NCBI RefSeq assembly: GCF_036014175.1
Contig: NZ_CP107917.1
Span: forward strand, 3,224,001 to 3,288,000
Direction: 5' to 3'
Origin: Streptomyces sp. NBC_00443
Lineage (GTDB): Bacteria > Actinomycetota > Actinomycetes > Streptomycetales > Streptomycetaceae
Length of the DNA: 64,000 nucleotides
Shown here: positions 44,698 through 52,995 of the stretch, in pieces
Numbering within the stretch: position 1 is the stretch's first letter
Layout of the letters: the number at the start of each line of letters is the position of its first letter
Notes under the pieces: model-generated
The model's database searches: none
Seen by the model: only the letters and a program-made list of their open reading frames with translations
Told to the model about the DNA's origin: nothing
Translations under genes and position numbers: made by a program

Positions 44698-46176
44698 GTG
44701 GTGCCGGTGGGGGACAGGTCGCCCTTGGGGCTCAGCTTTGCCCTGGAAGTGGACGCGCCCTCGGATCTGGCCCACGACGAGCAGCGCGCGGACGCCCTCG
44801 TCACCGTCACGGCACGCTCCGCCGCGGAGGCGGAAGCGCACGCGGTCCCGGACCGGCCCGGCGCCGAAATCCTCATCATGGACCGGTCGTTGTCCATGTC
44901 CGGCCGGAAGCTGGACGAGGCGAAGCGCGCGATGTGCGCCGCCATCGACACCCTGCGGGACGGCACCTACCTGGGGATCGTCGCGGGCCACCACAAGGCC
45001 GAGGTGATCTTCCCGGCCACCGGCGGCCTGGCCCGCGTCGACGCCCTGACACGGGAGGACGCCAAGCTGCGGGTCGTCGGCCAGTTCGCCGAGGGCGGCA
45101 CGGCGATCGGGCAGTGGCTGGCCTGCGCCCAGCACCTGTTCACGTCGGTGGCCGCTGCGGGCACCGTGCGCCACGCCGTGCTCTACACGGACGGCAAGGA
45201 CGAGCACGAGACGGCCGAGCAGCTCGGCAGCGTACTCACCGCGTGCACCGACCAGTTCGTGTGCGACGCCCGGGGCGTGGGCGGCGACTGGCACTACGCC
45301 GAGCTGCTGCGCATCACCGAGGCCCTGCACGGCACCGCCGCGGCCGTCGTGGCCGTCTCCGACCTCACAGCGGACTTCACCCGGCTCATGCGCCAGGCGC
45401 AACGCATCGTCGTGCCCCGCGTCTACCTGGGCCTGCGCCTCAACGACCGGTTCCAGCTCGCCTTCGTACGCCAGACCCGCCCCGTCGAGGCCGAACTGAC
45501 GGCACGCCAGTCGCAGGACGGCGAGACGCATGTCCCGCTGGGCTCGTGGCCCCCGGAATCCCGCCAGTACCACGTCTCCCTGCGCTTCGACCCCCACGCC
45601 CTCACCGTCGACGAGGACCTGCGCGCCGCCCGCATCACCCTGCACGCCGAACGCCCCGACGGCACGCGCCGGCCCTGCTCCGACACGGCGGCCATGGTGG
45701 TACGCCGTCGTTCGACACCCGGCTTCGGGATCCCCAGGTCGGCCAATCTCACCCGGGTCGAGAACGAACGCGAACTCGGCATGGCGATGCGCGCCTGCGC
45801 CGACGCCCACCTGCGCGGAGACCTCGAACGCGCCGACCGCGAACTGCGCCTGGCGACCGGCCTCGCGCAGGACCTCCGTGACACCGTGCGGCTACGGCTG
45901 CTGCGGGCACTGGCGACCACCGGACCCGACGGGCGGCTGCGAGTGCGCCGCGATGTCTCCCGGGCGGAGATCCAGCGGATCGGCGTCGACTCGACGAAGA
46001 CGGTGGCGCCCCGGGTGGACGCGGCCGAACTCCCGCTACCCGACGTGCCGTTGCCGCCCCGCGAATGCCCGCAGTGTCGTACGGCGTCGACGTCGGTCTC
46101 GGCCAAGTTCTGCGAGGAGTGCGGGCATCGGTTCGGGGACGGCGCGGCGGGCGGTCAGCCGGTGGACGCGTCGTGA
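44698..46176 (+). CDS. VWA-domain protein with C-terminal zinc ribbon
   Basis: The 492-residue protein has a von Willebrand A domain with a complete metal site: MDRSLSMSG (DxSxS), a threonine in GGTAIGQW and YTDGKDEH. A beta-rich middle part (about 240-330) and a charged helical part follow. The end is a zinc ribbon, CPQCRT and CEECGHRF, like those of the kinase encoded upstream. It has no signal peptide. GTG 44698 is used as start; GTG 44707 is possible. It ends in a GTGA overlap with the membrane protein gene. Confidence 0.85.
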   Translation: MVPVGDRSPLGLSFALEVDAPSDLAHDEQRADALVTVTARSAAEAEAHAVPDRPGAEILIMDRSLSMSGRKLDEAKRAMCAAIDTLRDGTYLGIVAGHHKAEVIFPATGGLARVDALTREDAKLRVVGQFAEGGTAIGQWLACAQHLFTSVAAAGTVRHAVLYTDGKDEHETAEQLGSVLTACTDQFVCDARGVGGDWHYAELLRITEALHGTAAAVVAVSDLTADFTRLMRQAQRIVVPRVYLGLRLNDRFQLAFVRQTRPVEAELTARQSQDGETHVPLGSWPPESRQYHVSLRFDPHALTVDEDLRAARITLHAERPDGTRRPCSDTAAMVVRRRSTPGFGIPRSANLTRVENERELGMAMRACADAHLRGDLERADRELRLATGLAQDLRDTVRLRLLRALATTGPDGRLRVRRDVSRAEIQRIGVDSTKTVAPRVDAAELPLPDVPLPPRECPQCRTASTSVSAKFCEECGHRFGDGAAGGQPVDAS

Positions 46177-47075
46177 GGGACGTGGGGGTGCACGGGCCCT
46201 TGGCGCGCAGGCCCTGGGTACGGGGACGTCCGGGATCGCGGCGGCCCCATCCCGTCGTCGTGCTGCGCCGGCTCCGAGTGGGCGTGCTGAGCATGGTGGC
46301 GCTGACCGCGTTGCTGTATCTGCTGGTGGCCGATCGGGCCGGGGACCAGATGGCTGCCGCCGACCGCACTCGCCAGGCCGTCGACGACCTCACGGAGGCA
46401 CGCGAGGCGGCCGTACGGGCGAAGGACGAGCTCAGGAAAGCGGCGGCGGCCACGGGCGAGGTCGACCTGATCGGCACCGGCATCGGCTTCGCCAACGCCA
46501 CCAGCGGTGTCAGCACCCTCCTCACCTCGGCGACCAAGGGCAACGCGGCCGGGGAGCAGGGGCTGCACCACATCCAGTTCGTCCAGGGCCAGTTGACGAC
46601 CTGTCTCCAGCTGGCAAGCGGCCCGCAGGGGGCGGCGGCGGCCATCCCGGCCGTCGAGGACGGGCCGGAACAGGACGACGAGGGCCGTGACGTCCGGTTC
46701 ACGGGCGGGCTCATCGAATCGCTCGAGGATCTCCGGGAGATCGAGATCCTGGCCCTGGACGAGCAGCTCCGGTCGCGCTGGCTCAACCCCTACCTGCTGT
46801 GGCCCCTGTTCATCACGCCGGTGGCCGTCATGCTGCTGCTGGCCTGCGCGAGCAGCTATGTCGTCGCCCGCCACTTCCGGCAGTACCCCAGCCCGGCGCT
46901 CGGCCTGGCCCTGCTGGCGACCGCGTCCGTCGCCGTCACCGCGTGCAGCGATCCGCTGCTGCCCGGCAAGGGGTGGGTCATGGCGATCGCGCTGCCCCTG
47001 CTCATCGCCGCCGGCGGGCTCGGATACGTCGCCTACCGCCCCCGTATCGACGAGTACCGGTTCCCGCACCCATGA
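46173..47075 (+). CDS. Four-helix membrane protein with outer sensor-like domain (GlnX-like by context)
   Basis: The 300-residue protein has an Arg/Pro-rich cytoplasmic start, one helix (VGVLSMVALTALLYLLVA), an outer helical domain of about 150 residues (QAVDDLTEAREAAVRAKDEL), then three helices (LLWPLFITPVAVMLLLACA, ALGLALLATASVAVTAC, VMAIALPLLIAAGGLGYVAY) and a short cytoplasmic tail. This layout recalls mycobacterial GlnX, which links a binding lipoprotein to the kinase PknG. Homology is not evident by eye. Start GTG 46173 overlaps the VWA stop; its stop overlaps the next start. Confidence 0.75.
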   Translation: MRDVGVHGPLARRPWVRGRPGSRRPHPVVVLRRLRVGVLSMVALTALLYLLVADRAGDQMAAADRTRQAVDDLTEAREAAVRAKDELRKAAAATGEVDLIGTGIGFANATSGVSTLLTSATKGNAAGEQGLHHIQFVQGQLTTCLQLASGPQGAAAAIPAVEDGPEQDDEGRDVRFTGGLIESLEDLREIEILALDEQLRSRWLNPYLLWPLFITPVAVMLLLACASSYVVARHFRQYPSPALGLALLATASVAVTACSDPLLPGKGWVMAIALPLLIAAGGLGYVAYRPRIDEYRFPHP

Positions 47076-48295
47076 GACGGCCGACGGCACCACTCGTGCG
47101 CTGCGCCCTGGCCCTCGGCCTGCTCCTGGCGGCGGCCGGCTGCGGCGGGCCGGAGAAGGAGCGGGTGACGATCATGGTTCCCTGGTCCGGCACCGAGTTC
47201 AAGGCGTTCTACTCGGTCATCGAGGCGTTCGAGGACCGCAACCCCGGCATCGACGTCGAACCGCAGGTCACCCGCGCCCTCACCCAACAACTCGACGCCG
47301 CCGTGGCCGCGGGGGCGGCGCCCGACCTGGCGGTGCTGCCGAGCGTGGGCGCGATCTCCGAGTACCGCAAGGACAGGGCGCTCAAGCCACTCGCCGTCGA
47401 CACGGCCGCGTACGTCGAGCCGTTCCGCGAGCTGGCCATGGAGGACGGCGACGTCTACGCGGTCCCCGTCAAGGCCGACGTCAAGAGCCTCGTCTGGTAC
47501 GACGCGACGAAGGTCGCCCCGCCCCCTCCCCGCACCTGGGACGCACTGCGCGCCCGGCCCGAGAGCTGGTGCCTGGGGCTGGAGTCGGGCCCGACGTCCG
47601 GCTGGCCGGGCGCCGACTGGATCGCGGACCTGCTGCTCGCCGAGGCGGGCGTGGACACGTACGAGGCCTGGGTGTCGGGCGACCTGAAGTGGGACTCGGC
47701 GCCGGTCGACACGGCGTGGCGGGCCTGGGGGGATCTGATCGGGAGTGCCCCCGACGGCGCGGCCACGCGCAGGTTCAGCGAGGCCGCCGACGGCATGACC
47801 GACAACTCCTGCTCCCTCGGCCACGGCGCGCTGTCCGCGATGGGCTTCGAGCCGGACCGGGTGACACCCGGCACGTACACGTACGTGACGCCGTCCCCGG
47901 ATCGCGTGCTGGAGGTCTCGGCGGACTTCGTCGGCAAGTTCACCGGAAACAACGCCGGCGCCGACCGGCTCATCTCCTACCTGGCGAGTGAACAGGCCCA
48001 GCAGGCCTGGGTGGACGCACCCGGGTTCGCGCTCTCGGCCAACAGGAAGGTCACGGCGTACGGCAACGACACCCAGGAGCGGATCGCCGGGATGCTCCGC
48101 TCCGGTTACACGCTCTGCTTCAGCGCCGCCGACGCGATGGATCCCGATGTGTCCGCCGCCTTCTACCGAGCGGTCCTGGAGTACGCGAACGGCAAGGACC
48201 TGCCCTCGCTGCTGGAGGCGCTCAACAGGGTTCAGCGGGAGATGCGGGACTCCCCGCCGCCCACTCCCCTCTGCGGCACCCCGAGCCACGCCTGA
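47072..48295 (+). CDS. Solute-binding lipoprotein (family 1 type)
   Basis: The 407-residue protein has a lipoprotein signal with LLAAAGC (cysteine about residue 24), then ERVTIMVPWSGTEFKAFYSV and VIEAFEDRNPGIDVE, typical of family 1 binding proteins, with APDLAVLPSVG and VYAVPVKADVKSLVWYD after it. No permease or ATPase is nearby, so it is probably a sensor rather than part of an importer. ATG 47072 overlaps the membrane gene stop (ATGA), implying equal expression. In mycobacteria the equivalent place is held by GlnH, an amino acid-binding protein of another family. Confidence 0.87.
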   Translation: MRRPTAPLVRCALALGLLLAAAGCGGPEKERVTIMVPWSGTEFKAFYSVIEAFEDRNPGIDVEPQVTRALTQQLDAAVAAGAAPDLAVLPSVGAISEYRKDRALKPLAVDTAAYVEPFRELAMEDGDVYAVPVKADVKSLVWYDATKVAPPPPRTWDALRARPESWCLGLESGPTSGWPGADWIADLLLAEAGVDTYEAWVSGDLKWDSAPVDTAWRAWGDLIGSAPDGAATRRFSEAADGMTDNSCSLGHGALSAMGFEPDRVTPGTYTYVTPSPDRVLEVSADFVGKFTGNNAGADRLISYLASEQAQQAWVDAPGFALSANRKVTAYGNDTQERIAGMLRSGYTLCFSAADAMDPDVSAAFYRAVLEYANGKDLPSLLEALNRVQREMRDSPPPTPLCGTPSHA

Positions 48296-48325
48296 CGCGC
48301 CCAACTCGCCCCCCCAGGAGCCCCC

Positions 48326-48715
48326 ATGCCGGACGCAGTCCAGTTCACCCTCTCCGACGGCACCGTCGTCCTCGTCGCCCCGCCGGCTCGCGCGGGCACC
48401 GGCGCGGTGGGACTCGGGACACGTCTGGAGAGCGCGGCGACCTCCCTGCGGGACGCCCTGGCACCGGTCACCGCCGCCGCGTCCGACGTGATCGGCGGCT
48501 TCCGGTCCCTGGCCGAGCGGCCCGACGAGGTGGAGGTCACCTTCGGCGTCGTCCTGGACGCCAAGCTGGGCGCGGTCCTGTCGAGCGCCACGGCCGGCGC
48601 CCACCTCGACGTCACGCTGCGCTGGAACGGGAACGGGAACGGCACCGGCACCGGCACCGGCGCGGGCTCTAGCCCGGGCTCCGGCACGAACTCGGGTGCT
48701 GCCACACCGTCCTGA
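48326..48715 (+). CDS. Trypco1-domain protein
   Basis: The 129-residue protein starts at ATG 48326 with CAGGAG upstream. Its first 100 residues (FTLSDGTVVLVA, LRDALAPVTAAASDVIGGF, LAERPDEVEVTFGVVLDAK and AHLDVTLRW) match the trypsin co-occurring domain 1 pattern: a short sheet with a helix. A Gly/Thr/Asn-rich tail with GNGNGTGTG repeats ends it. In the family it accompanies trypsin-like proteases in predicted conflict and sensing systems, and here it closes an operon that opens with such a protease. Confidence 0.75.
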   Translation: MPDAVQFTLSDGTVVLVAPPARAGTGAVGLGTRLESAATSLRDALAPVTAAASDVIGGFRSLAERPDEVEVTFGVVLDAKLGAVLSSATAGAHLDVTLRWNGNGNGTGTGTGAGSSPGSGTNSGAATPS

Positions 48716-48790
48716 CCTCGCGCCTGAAGAAGCGCCTGAAGAAATCGAGCGTCGCTTGTAACGTTCGGCCCGCCGCACGCACTGAGGGGT

Positions 48791-49492
48791 ATGAGCCATG
48801 ACGACCTGCGTGCGCTGTTCCTCAACTGCACGCTGAAGAAGAGCCCGGAGCGCAGCCACACCCAGGGCCTGATCGACCTCAGCTCGCGGATCATGGAGAA
48901 GCAGGGCGTCCGCGTGGAGCACCTGCGACCGATCGACCATGAGATCGCCACAGGGGTGTGGCCGGACATGACCGAGCACGGCTGGGAGCGCGACGCGTGG
49001 CCGTCGATCTACCAGCAGGTGATGGCGGCCGACATCCTCGTCATCGCTGGGCCCATCTGGCTGGGTGACAACAGTTCGGTCGCCAAGCTGGTCATCGAGC
49101 GCCTCTACGCCTGCTCGGGCCTGCTCAACGACGCCGGTCAGTACGCCTACTACGGGCGGGTCGGCGGCTGCCTGATCACCGGCAACGAGGACGGCGCCAA
49201 GCACTGCGCCATGAACGTCCTGTACAGCCTTCAGCACCTGGGATACGTGATCCCGCCGCAGGCGGACGCGGGCTGGATCGGGGAGGCCGGGCCGGGCCCC
49301 TCCTACCTCGATCCGGGCTCCGGCGGTCCCACCAACGACTTCACGAACCGGAACACCACGTTCATGACGTGGAACCTGCTGCATCTGGCCCGGCTGCTCA
49401 AGGACGCCGGTGGCGTTCCGGCGCACGGCAACCAGCGGTCGCAGTGGGACGCAGGGTGCCGGTTCGACTTCGAGAACCCGGAATACCGCTGA
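48791..49492 (+). CDS. Flavodoxin-like NAD(P)H-dependent oxidoreductase
   Basis: The 233-residue protein begins with LRALFLNCTLKKSPERSHTQ, the phosphate-binding start of the NADPH-dependent FMN reductase fold, and has DILVIAGPIWLGDNSS and GRVGGCLITGNEDGAKHC. These place it with FMN-binding reductases related to WrbA and multimeric flavodoxin proteins. Substrate unknown. The upstream gap has the repeat GCGCCTGAAGAA twice. It is probably a separate transcription unit from the Trypco1 gene. Confidence 0.87.
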   Translation: MSHDDLRALFLNCTLKKSPERSHTQGLIDLSSRIMEKQGVRVEHLRPIDHEIATGVWPDMTEHGWERDAWPSIYQQVMAADILVIAGPIWLGDNSSVAKLVIERLYACSGLLNDAGQYAYYGRVGGCLITGNEDGAKHCAMNVLYSLQHLGYVIPPQADAGWIGEAGPGPSYLDPGSGGPTNDFTNRNTTFMTWNLLHLARLLKDAGGVPAHGNQRSQWDAGCRFDFENPEYR

Positions 49493-49535
49493 CCCGGTAG
49501 GTCCGGCAGGTCCACAAGCCAGTGAGTCAGGACCT

Positions 49536-49580
49536 CAGTCCTCAGTACCTCAGTCCTCAGTACGTCAGTCCTCAGTACGT
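49536..49580 (+). repeat. 15-base tandem repeat in a leader, three copies
   Basis: The unit CAGTCCTCAGTAC(C/G)T occurs three times at 49536-49580, with a partial fourth copy after it. It reads in frame as SPQYV-type pentapeptides ahead of the next gene. It may be an untranslated leader or an alternative N-terminus from GTG 49522. Confidence 0.8.
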
Positions 49581-49614
49581 CAGTACCTGTACCTCAGCAA
49601 CGAGGAGCCCGAAA

Positions 49615-50508
49615 ATGACCGTCGAGTCCACCGAGATGACCGTCCCCACCTGCGCCTACCCGGGCTGCACCAACCCGCCCGAGCCGCACGCGCACGACGC
49701 GCAGGGCCCGGCGTCCCGCTACTGCGGGCACCCCGAGCACAACGCGCTCGGCGCGTTCCGGAAGTTCCGCGCCAAGCGGCAGCAGCGCAAGGAGGACAAG
49801 CGCGTGGCCGCCGAGGCCAAGAAGGCGGCCAAGGACGAGGCGACGGGCACCGGGGCACCGGTCGCCGGTCAGTCCTGGCCCGCCCCCTCCGGACATGCGC
49901 CCGGACTGGTCCCCGGCGCGGAGGTGGTGCCCCAGGACCACGGGCAGGCCCCCGTGGCCGATGCGTCCGAGCAGACGTCGGTGGACGTCATGACCAGTGA
50001 AATGGCGGCCATGGCGGCGATGCCGACGGCCGACGGCGACGATGCCGCTCAGTCGCGCGACGCCCTCGTCACGCTCATCAGCCGACTCGCCACCGAACTG
50101 CCCGCCTACATAGAGGAGTTGGCGATCATCACGGACTCGGCGGCAGCCGAGGCCCGGATCGAGACGGTCACCCGCGCCGCCGCGCAGCGCATCCTGGCTG
50201 CCGAGGAGCGCGCCACACTCGCCGAGGAGGCGGCCGACATGGCCGTCACCGCGCTCGACATCGCGCAGCAGAAGTTCGCTGACGAGACCGCCGCGATCCG
50301 CGAGGAGACGGCCCGCCAGGTGGCGGACGCCGAGTTCGTGCGGGCCGAGCTGGAGCGCTACCGCGAGCGCGTCGGCATGCTCGAGGTCCGCCTCGACGCC
50401 GTCCGTGACGAGGCCGACGAGCTGCGCCGCGATAGGGCCGCGCACTCCACCGCCCCCGAACACTCCACCGCCCCCGAGCAGCCGCGCCCCGCCGAGCACC
50501 AGTGCTGA
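49615..50508 (+). CDS. Coiled-coil protein with N-terminal Cys/His motif
   Basis: The 297-residue protein starts at ATG 49615, with CGAGGAG eight bases upstream. The N-terminus has [16 protein letters not shown] and [12 protein letters not shown], a possible zinc site. A basic Lys/Arg helix follows ([13 protein letters not shown]), then an Ala/Pro linker, and from about residue 140 a long coiled coil ([40 protein letters not shown]). The overall look is like DNA-binding coiled-coil proteins of the KfrA type, but the family was not recognised. Confidence 0.75.
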   Translation: MTVESTEMTVPTCAYPGCTNPPEPHAHDAQGPASRYCGHPEHNALGAFRKFRAKRQQRKEDKRVAAEAKKAAKDEATGTGAPVAGQSWPAPSGHAPGLVPGAEVVPQDHGQAPVADASEQTSVDVMTSEMAAMAAMPTADGDDAAQSRDALVTLISRLATELPAYIEELAIITDSAAAEARIETVTRAAAQRILAAEERATLAEEAADMAVTALDIAQQKFADETAAIREETARQVADAEFVRAELERYRERVGMLEVRLDAVRDEADELRRDRAAHSTAPEHSTAPEQPRPAEHQC

Positions 50509-50561
50509 CCGGCCAAGGGCGCGGACAAGAACTGGGACAGGGACAGGGACAAGGGAAGACG

Positions 50562-50945
50562 ATGCAGAAGAGCACACTCACGAAGTGGTCCGCCCGGATC
50601 GCGGCCGCCACCATGATCGCGGCGACCGCCGCCCTCGTCCCGGCGGCCACCGCCCAGGCAGGCACCCCCCACAAGTTCCGTCTCTGCAACTACGGCAGCG
50701 GCTACGACACCGTCGTGGAGTTCCCGAAGCACGGCGGCTACGCGTTCCGCGTGCTTGCCGGAAAGTGCCAGACCATCTCGCCCGTGCTCAAGGACCCCAA
50801 CCAGGCGGTCAACCTCTACGCGGTCCAAGGGCAGTGGAAAGGTCCCCGCAGCTACGTCTTCGCCGGGTTCAGCTACGCCGACAGCCGGGGCATCGACATC
50901 ACCACCAGGGGAACCTACGGCGCCGTCAACTGGAGTTGGCGCTAA
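50562..50945 (+). CDS. Small secreted protein of unknown function
   Basis: The 127-residue precursor has a signal peptide (RIAAATMIAATAALVPAATA, cut near AQAG) and a mature part of about 93 residues with two cysteines (LCNYGSG and GKCQTIS) that may form a disulfide. The rest is beta-rich with many Tyr and Gly residues. ATG 50562 follows a GGGAAG site. It resembles small secreted Streptomyces proteins of unknown role. Confidence 0.75.
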   Translation: MQKSTLTKWSARIAAATMIAATAALVPAATAQAGTPHKFRLCNYGSGYDTVVEFPKHGGYAFRVLAGKCQTISPVLKDPNQAVNLYAVQGQWKGPRSYVFAGFSYADSRGIDITTRGTYGAVNWSWR

Positions 50946-51054
50946 GCAGAGTTCAGGGCCGGTTCGGGGCGGCATCCCCGGGCCGGCCCTGTGCGTGGGT
51001 CCCGTGTGCGGGCCCTGAAACACCAACCGGATCGAACAGAAACGGAATACCCTC

Positions 51055-51557
51055 ATGTGCCGAAACAACCGTCCCCTCCTGTGGATCACCACCGCGGTGG
51101 TCGTCGTCGCGGTGGCCGTCGGGCTCTACCTCTTCCAGCCCTGGCGGCTGTTCACCACGGACCGCGTGGATGAGGCTGCTCCCGTGGCCACCGGCCAACA
51201 GGGGCCGCGGCCAAGCCGTCGGCGAGCGGCAGTTTCGTCTCCCACGAGCACGAGACCAGCGGCTCGGTGGAGGTCCTGAAGCTCGACGGCGGAAAGGCCA
51301 CCCTGCGCCTGAAGGACCTGCGCACCTCCGACGGTCCGGCCCTGCACGTGTGGCTCAGCGACCAGCCGGTCGAGCAGGGCGGCGGCAACCTCGACGACGG
51401 CAAGCACGTCGACCTCGGCGACCTCAAGGGCAACGAAGGCAACCAGAACTACGCGATCCCGGCGGGCACCGACCTGAACAAGTACTCCACGGTGACGATC
51501 TGGTGCGAGCGCTTCAGCGTGTCGTTCGGCGCGGCCGAACTGAAGCAGAGCGCCTGA
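51055..51557 (+). CDS. Membrane-anchored DM13-domain protein (frameshifted)
   Basis: The frame from ATG 51055 encodes a signal/anchor helix (LLWITTAVVVVAVAVGLYL) and VDEAAPVATGQQG, then goes off frame. The DM13 part (GSFVSHEHETSGSVEVLKLD, LHVWLSDQPVEQG, YAIPAGTDLNKYSTVTIWC) continues in the next frame to 51557. Restoring one G or C in the GGGG run near 51201-51204 gives QGAAAKPSASGSF and an intact protein of about 167 residues. DM13 domains are proposed electron-transfer or redox modules with a conserved CxxW-like cysteine site, here TIWCERF. Confidence 0.75.
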
Positions 51558-51575
51558 CGGAACAGACCGCACGGA

Positions 51576-51620
51576 AACAGCAGTGGGGCGGGTGGCCATG
51601 CCACCCGCCCCACTGCTGTT
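51576..51620. terminator. Long perfect bidirectional terminator
   Basis: Perfect 21-base arms (51576-51596 and 51600-51620) with a three-base CAT loop lie between the convergent DM13 gene and the CbtA-like gene. This is the longest perfect stem seen in the window and should stop transcription from both sides. Confidence 0.85.
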
Positions 51621-51630
51621 CCGGGACCTC

Positions 51631-52995
51631 CTACGACACCAGGATGGGGATGATCAGCGCCACGCAGGTGATCAGGCTCCACAGCGCGGGGGCCGCGCTC
51701 AGCGTCTGCCCGTGCCGGGCTGCCGCCCGGGCCGCGGCCGCCTCACTGCGGGTCAGATGCCAGGGGCCGACCCGCTCCTCAAGTCGCTGGTACACCAGGC
51801 CGAGTACGGCGCCGTAGGCGAGGTGACCGACGAGGGACGGGAACGACACGGCCAGCGCGGCGGCACTCCACCGGGGGTCGGCCCCGAGCAGCACGGGGAG
51901 CAGCGTCAGATTGCCGAGGACCCACCAGAGGAAGCCGTACGACACACCCCAGCCGATCCCGGAGGTCGGGTCGAAGCTGCGACGCCGGAAGAAGACCGCG
52001 TACGTGACGCCGACGGCCTGGGAGATCAGCAGGTGGATGACGAGGCCCACGACCTCCGACTCGGAGCCGACGAGGGCCGCGACGGCCGGCAGGAACCCCA
52101 CGGCGACCATGACGCCGGTGAAGAGCACGCCGCCGGCCAGCCCGGCGATGACGCCGTGCCAGATCGAGATCACCCGCCCACCGGTGAGCCGTCCCTCCTG
52201 GGCGTGCCGTACGTCGTCGGAGAACACCGCCCGCGACAGGCCGCCCAGCCAGCCGCTGAGCAAGGCCGTACCGGCACCCAGCAACACGTATCCGGGCAGT
52301 GACTCCACGGCGGTGCGCACCGCGGCCGGCGTCCAGTCGAGGCCGCGGCCGTCCAGCAGCGGCGCGACCGTGACGGCCGCCAGCCCCCACCACCCGAAGC
52401 CGAAGGCGGCACCCCGGATCAGGGCGGGGCCGGTGCCCTCGCGGGTGTCGCCGAAGACCACCGCATACGAGGCACCGACCAACAGGCCGACGAGCAGCCC
52501 CTGCCGGCCGAGCCCGAGCACCGGGGCTACGAGCAGCCCCGAGGCCGAGGCGCGCACCAGGAGGCCGGGCCTGAACTCCCGCTCCCTGCGCACCAGCAGG
52601 GCGAGGACGGCGGCCGTGGCCGCACCGTAGGCCAGGTGGCCGAGCAGACTGGGGATCAGCGCCTGTGCCGACGCCACGTCCCAGGCCACCGGCCTGCCCA
52701 GCAGGAACGGCAGCAGGGTCAACGGCCCGAGCAACCACCACAGCACGCCGTACGCGAGTCCCCAGAACAGCAGCTCGCGCTGGCGGGCGACGAGGGCGCC
52801 GAAGACGGCCCCGATGACCGCCGCGATCAGCAGGTGGACGGCGAAGCCCACGCCGGGCGAGTCGGTTCTGACGATCGCCGCGACGGTGGGCAGGTACCCG
52901 ATCTCCGCCATTACGGCGCCGAAGACCAGCCCTCCCGCGAGGCCGGCGAGGGCTCCGAGTCCGGCGTTGTGTGTGACGCTTCCGGCGTCAGACAT
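51631..52995 (-). CDS. CbtA-like multi-spanning membrane protein with internal duplication
   Basis: The 454-residue protein has about ten membrane helices in two related halves. Both halves begin with a glycine-rich helix (LAGLAGGLVFGAVMAEIGYLP and LAGGVLFTGVMVAVGFLP) and share the motifs AVHLLIA/VIHLLIS, YGVLWWLLGPLTLLP/YGFLWWVLGNLTLLP and LIPSLLGHLAYGA/SFPSLVGHLAYGA. It starts at ATG 52995 after AAGGAGGA and overlaps the NADH dehydrogenase stop by eight bases. Transport or redox support is possible, but no function is established by the sequence. Confidence 0.75.
   Translation of the reverse strand: MSDAGSVTHNAGLGALAGLAGGLVFGAVMAEIGYLPTVAAIVRTDSPGVGFAVHLLIAAVIGAVFGALVARQRELLFWGLAYGVLWWLLGPLTLLPFLLGRPVAWDVASAQALIPSLLGHLAYGAATAAVLALLVRREREFRPGLLVRASASGLLVAPVLGLGRQGLLVGLLVGASYAVVFGDTREGTGPALIRGAAFGFGWWGLAAVTVAPLLDGRGLDWTPAAVRTAVESLPGYVLLGAGTALLSGWLGGLSRAVFSDDVRHAQEGRLTGGRVISIWHGVIAGLAGGVLFTGVMVAVGFLPAVAALVGSESEVVGLVIHLLISQAVGVTYAVFFRRRSFDPTSGIGWGVSYGFLWWVLGNLTLLPVLLGADPRWSAAALAVSFPSLVGHLAYGAVLGLVYQRLEERVGPWHLTRSEAAAARAAARHGQTLSAAPALWSLITCVALIIPILVS

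Noticed and set aside
47072..48295. Reading the lipoprotein as part of a sugar importer
   Set aside because: No permease or ATPase gene is adjacent, and the four-base overlap ties it to the membrane protein of the kinase operon.
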